Shown: in pieces, positions 6,228-8,125 of the stretch
Numbering within the stretch: the stretch's first letter is position 1
Layout: each line of letters opens with the position of its first letter
DNA from: Legionellales bacterium
GTDB taxonomy: Bacteria; Pseudomonadota; Gammaproteobacteria; Eutrophobiales; Eutrophobiaceae
Length of the DNA: 8,125 bases
Direction: 5' to 3'
NCBI GenBank assembly: GCA_002721165.1
Contig: PBJS01000007.1
Span: 11,825-19,949, forward strand
Program-made: the position numbers and the translations under genes
The notes under the pieces: model-generated
What the model was told of the DNA's origin: nothing
The model's input: the letters and a program-made list of their open reading frames with translations, nothing else
Databases searched by the model: none

Positions 6228-6262
6228 GCGTCTGCGTGTTTCCTCTATTAGCAAGGAGACGC
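6228..6262. repeat. Inverted repeat GCGTCT..AGACGC in rph/yicC intergenic region
   Basis: GCGTCT (6228-6233) and AGACGC (6257-6262) are perfect inverted copies. An inner CCT (6242-6244) pairs with AGG (6254-6256) directly next to the right arm, making a nine-pair stem with an eight-base bulge on the left. It is the most G+C-rich patch in the intergenic region. It could be an operator or an RNA hairpin in the yicC leader; it has no T-run and does not look like an intrinsic terminator. Confidence 0.5.
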
Positions 6263-6283
6263 TAATATTAGTAAATAACTAAT
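6246..6283. repeat. Overlapping ATTAG/CTAAT inverted repeats before yicC
   Basis: Three inverted pairs share arms. TATTAGC (6246-6252) pairs with GCTAATA (6261-6267), leaving AAGGAGAC in the loop. CTAATATTAG (6262-6271) is a perfect palindrome. ATTAGT (6267-6272) pairs with ACTAAT (6278-6283) around a five-base loop. The pairs exclude one another and also compete with the GCGTCT/AGACGC stem. This may be a repeated protein site or alternative RNA folds; an AT-rich chance origin is possible. Confidence 0.45.
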
Positions 6284-6305
6284 TTATGGGAAGAAGGATA
6301 TTTTA

Positions 6306-7172
6306 ATGATACATAGTATGACAGCCTATGGCAGAACGGAAGATTCAAATAATGAAATTTCTATCTCATGCACTATTAAAAGTGTCAATCATCGTTACTC
6401 AGACATATCAATTCACCTGCCAGAAGAATTGAGACCCCTTGAGCAAAAAATTCGGGAGCATATTTCTGATAAAATACAAAGAGGGAAGGTAGATTGTAAT
6501 ATACACATTGATAAACATCACATTCACAATGAGATATTATCTATCAATCAAGATCTATTAAAAAAAATAGTAGAAGCTTCTGAAAAAATAAATTCTAATT
6601 TATCTGATTCTGCTCCGTTAAACTCACTAGATTTATTACGCTGGCCTGGAGTTTTAGAAAAAAATATTCTCGATCCAAAAACATTAGATAAATCACTTTT
6701 AAAACTGGTTGATGAAACTCTCAAAATTGTAATTGAAACTAGACAACGTGAAGGAATAAAAATTAAAAAAATGCTGACTGAACGCTGTAAAAAGGTCAAA
6801 GATGTTATCGATAGTGTTCGTAAAAAAATGCCCGAAATTTTAAAAAATTTACGTGAAAAATTAAGTCGTCGTGTACAAGAACTTTCATCTGAGATAGAAA
6901 ATGATCGATTTGAACAAGAATTACTTTTTTTATCTCAGAAAATGGACGTAGAAGAAGAAGTTGATCGACTTAATGCGCATACAGATGAAGTCATAAGAGT
7001 AATAGATCAAAAAGGGCCGATTGGGAGGAGACTAGATTTTCTTATGCAGGAAATGAATCGTGAAGCAAATACATTAGGATCTAAATCATATGATCTTCAT
7101 ACAAGCAATGCTTCTGTTGAATTAAAAGTAATAATTGAGCAAATGCGAGAACAAATTCAAAATATTGAATAA
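6306..7172 (+). CDS. yicC: YicC/YloC family endoribonuclease-like protein
   Basis: YicC family protein. Homologues (YicC in E. coli, YloC in B. subtilis) have been reported as endoribonucleases, with E. coli YicC linked to small-RNA decay. The family start is exact: MIHSMTAYGRTE, then SVNHRYSDISIHLPEELRPLE (26-46) and QRGKVDCNI (58-66). The centre (about 120-200) is charged and helical, probably coiled. The C-terminal DUF1732 region carries VEEEVDRLNAHTDEV (215-229), KGPIGRRLDFLMQEMNREAN (236-255) and LGSKS (257-261). The length of 288 residues is normal. AAGGA at 6294-6298 is seven bases before the ATG. It is the first gene of yicC-gmk-rpoZ, ten bases ahead of gmk, and divergent from rph. 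Its start overlaps the stop of a possible six-codon leader ORF. Confidence 0.95.
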   Translation: MIHSMTAYGRTEDSNNEISISCTIKSVNHRYSDISIHLPEELRPLEQKIREHISDKIQRGKVDCNIHIDKHHIHNEILSINQDLLKKIVEASEKINSNLSDSAPLNSLDLLRWPGVLEKNILDPKTLDKSLLKLVDETLKIVIETRQREGIKIKKMLTERCKKVKDVIDSVRKKMPEILKNLREKLSRRVQELSSEIENDRFEQELLFLSQKMDVEEEVDRLNAHTDEVIRVIDQKGPIGRRLDFLMQEMNREANTLGSKSYDLHTSNASVELKVIIEQMREQIQNIE

Positions 7173-7182
7173 TTGATTAATC

Positions 7183-7815
7183 ATGGGAAATGACATTCAT
7201 GGAACTCTTTTTATTATTGCCGCACCCTCCGGCGCTGGTAAGACATCACTAGTCAAGGAACTATTAAAAAAAATTGATAATCTAAGTGTTTCTACATCAT
7301 ATACAACTCGCCAACCAAGGAAAAACGAAGTTGATGGAAAAGATTATCACTTTATTGAGGAAAAGAAATTCAAAGATTTAATTAATAAAGATTTTTTTCT
7401 CGAATATGCCATAGTTTTTGGTAATTATTACGGTACATCCCATTTCTCAGTTAAGTCTGAACTAGAAACAGGAAAAAATGTTATTCTAGAAATTGACTGG
7501 CAAGGTATGCGAAAAATTAAGTCTGCAGGATTAACTTTAACTAGTATCTTTATACTGCCTCCAAGTTATAGAACATTGCGTGAAAGATTATTAAATCGCA
7601 ATGAAGATAATATTAAAATAATTGACCAGAGAATGAGTGCTGCAATTGAGGAAATTTCTCACTATAATGAGTTTGAATTTATTATTATAAATGATGATTT
7701 TGAAGAAACTTTAGTCAAACTAGAAGAGATTATTGGTAATCCAATGACAAATTCATGCCGCCAATCTGCCTTTTTTGACAATTTTATCGAGCAAATGATG
7801 GTACAAAAAGATTGA
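7183..7815 (+). CDS. gmk: Guanylate kinase
   Basis: Essential cytoplasmic kinase: GMP (or dGMP) plus ATP gives GDP plus ADP. The P-loop is APSGAGKTS (14-22, K20, T21). The GMP-binding region shows STSYTTRQPRKNEVDG (37-52, with S39, Y40, R43 and R46) and DYHF (54-57), then E74-Y75 and NYYGTS (81-86). EIDWQG (103-108, D105) is the conserved segment after the base-binding domain. The lid lies around RLLNRNEDN (135-143), followed by QRM (149-151), whose Arg contacts phosphate in the family. The length of 210 residues is normal. There is no clear Shine-Dalgarno sequence; the ATG lies ten bases after the yicC stop, so ribosomes probably pass on from yicC. The gmk-rpoZ pair is conserved in gammaproteobacteria, where spoT usually follows. 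Confidence 0.96.
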   Translation: MGNDIHGTLFIIAAPSGAGKTSLVKELLKKIDNLSVSTSYTTRQPRKNEVDGKDYHFIEEKKFKDLINKDFFLEYAIVFGNYYGTSHFSVKSELETGKNVILEIDWQGMRKIKSAGLTLTSIFILPPSYRTLRERLLNRNEDNIKIIDQRMSAAIEEISHYNEFEFIIINDDFEETLVKLEEIIGNPMTNSCRQSAFFDNFIEQMMVQKD

Positions 7816-7885
7816 ATTGGTTAGAATTGCCATCCTTTATAGTATTTATAAAAATGTAGAAATCCCGCTAATTAGAATTGAAATT

Positions 7886-7890
7886 GAGGA
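7886..7890 (+). promoter_or_regulatory. Ribosome binding site choosing the rpoZ start
   Basis: GAGGA lies three bases before the ATG at 7894 and six bases before the ATG at 7897. The spacing favours the second ATG, which gives MARVTVEDC, the usual N-terminus of the omega subunit. Confidence 0.65.
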
Positions 7891-7896
7891 ATAATG

Positions 7897-8125
7897 ATGG
7901 CCAGAGTAACCGTAGAAGATTGCCTTGAAAATGTAGTAAACCGTTATGAATTAGTCTTGCTTGCGAGTAAACGCGCCCGTCAGATTGTCTTAGGTTCTGA
8001 CCCATTGGTGCCCGATAATAATGACAAAGCAACGGTCATTGCATTACGTGAAATTGCAGAAGATTTGGTTACTTCTGAGAATATTGACAAAATAAATCAA
8101 TTAGATGATGAAGAACTAACTGAAG
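7897..8125 (+). CDS. rpoZ: RNA polymerase omega subunit (partial, 3' end outside window)
   Basis: Omega subunit, which binds the beta' subunit, helps RNA polymerase assembly and, in E. coli, forms part of a ppGpp-binding site. The 76 visible residues match the gammaproteobacterial protein: MARVTVEDCLENVVNRYELV, then ASKRARQIVLGSDPLVP and NDKATVIALREIAEDLV, which covers the conserved core helices. The acidic C-terminal part begins near the edge (LDDEELTE), and by comparison with usual lengths only a short tail is missing. An ATG at 7894 would add one Met; spacing to GAGGA favours 7897. The gap of 81 bases after gmk contains AT-rich hexamers such as TATAGT at 7838-7843, so a separate promoter is possible, though no well-spaced -35 is present. 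Confidence 0.95.
   Translation, partial: MARVTVEDCLENVVNRYELVLLASKRARQIVLGSDPLVPDNNDKATVIALREIAEDLVTSENIDKINQLDDEELTE

Noticed and set aside
6548..6799. 83-codon - strand ORF inside yicC
   Set aside because: It lies fully within a conserved gene and has no motif or ribosome binding site.

Overview
This is an AT-rich bacterial window (about one third G+C by eye, not computed). The housekeeping genes point to a gammaproteobacterium. The omega subunit begins MARVTVEDC and carries DPLVPxxNDKxTVIALREI, which is very close to the gammaproteobacterial RpoZ. The window also places rph divergent from yicC, rdgB directly before hemW, and gmk before rpoZ. Enteric bacteria keep each of these pairs, but at separate loci. 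The low G+C would suit a marine or symbiotic lineage with a compact genome, but genus cannot be assigned from this sequence. There is no mobile element, CRISPR array, rRNA or tRNA, and no gene-free stretch over about 200 bases.

Layout. Positions 1-202 are AT-rich and hold no supportable gene. A + strand pair follows: an all-alpha dimeric-type dUTPase (203-640) and a NYN/LabA-like nuclease-fold protein (688-1251). Converging on it from the - strand are a MAPEG-family membrane protein (1201-1638) and, upstream of that, a TesA/TAP-type SGNH esterase lipoprotein (1683-2288). Divergent from the esterase is a translationally coupled + strand pair: a degenerate HD-GYP-like protein (2391-3269) and a YjbQ/UPF0047 protein (3266-3688). 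A tight - strand operon, rph-rdgB-hemW (6185 down to 3696), follows, with rdgB and hemW both starting at TTG. The intergenic region 6186-6305 separates it from the + strand operon yicC-gmk-rpoZ, which runs off the right edge inside rpoZ.

Shared themes. Several genes handle nucleotides or RNA. The dUTPase and RdgB clean non-canonical nucleotides from the pool, Gmk makes GDP, Rph trims tRNA 3' ends, YicC is an RNase-family protein, and the NYN protein has a PIN-like nuclease fold. HemW is a radical-SAM heme chaperone, and RpoZ belongs to RNA polymerase. This is largely core-genome content.

The least ordinary items are the HD-GYP relative that appears to have lost its second-half metal ligands, the NYN protein with Asn where an acidic residue is expected, and the inverted-repeat-rich rph/yicC intergenic region with a six-codon leader ORF that overlaps the yicC start. 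I see no clearly new multi-gene system.
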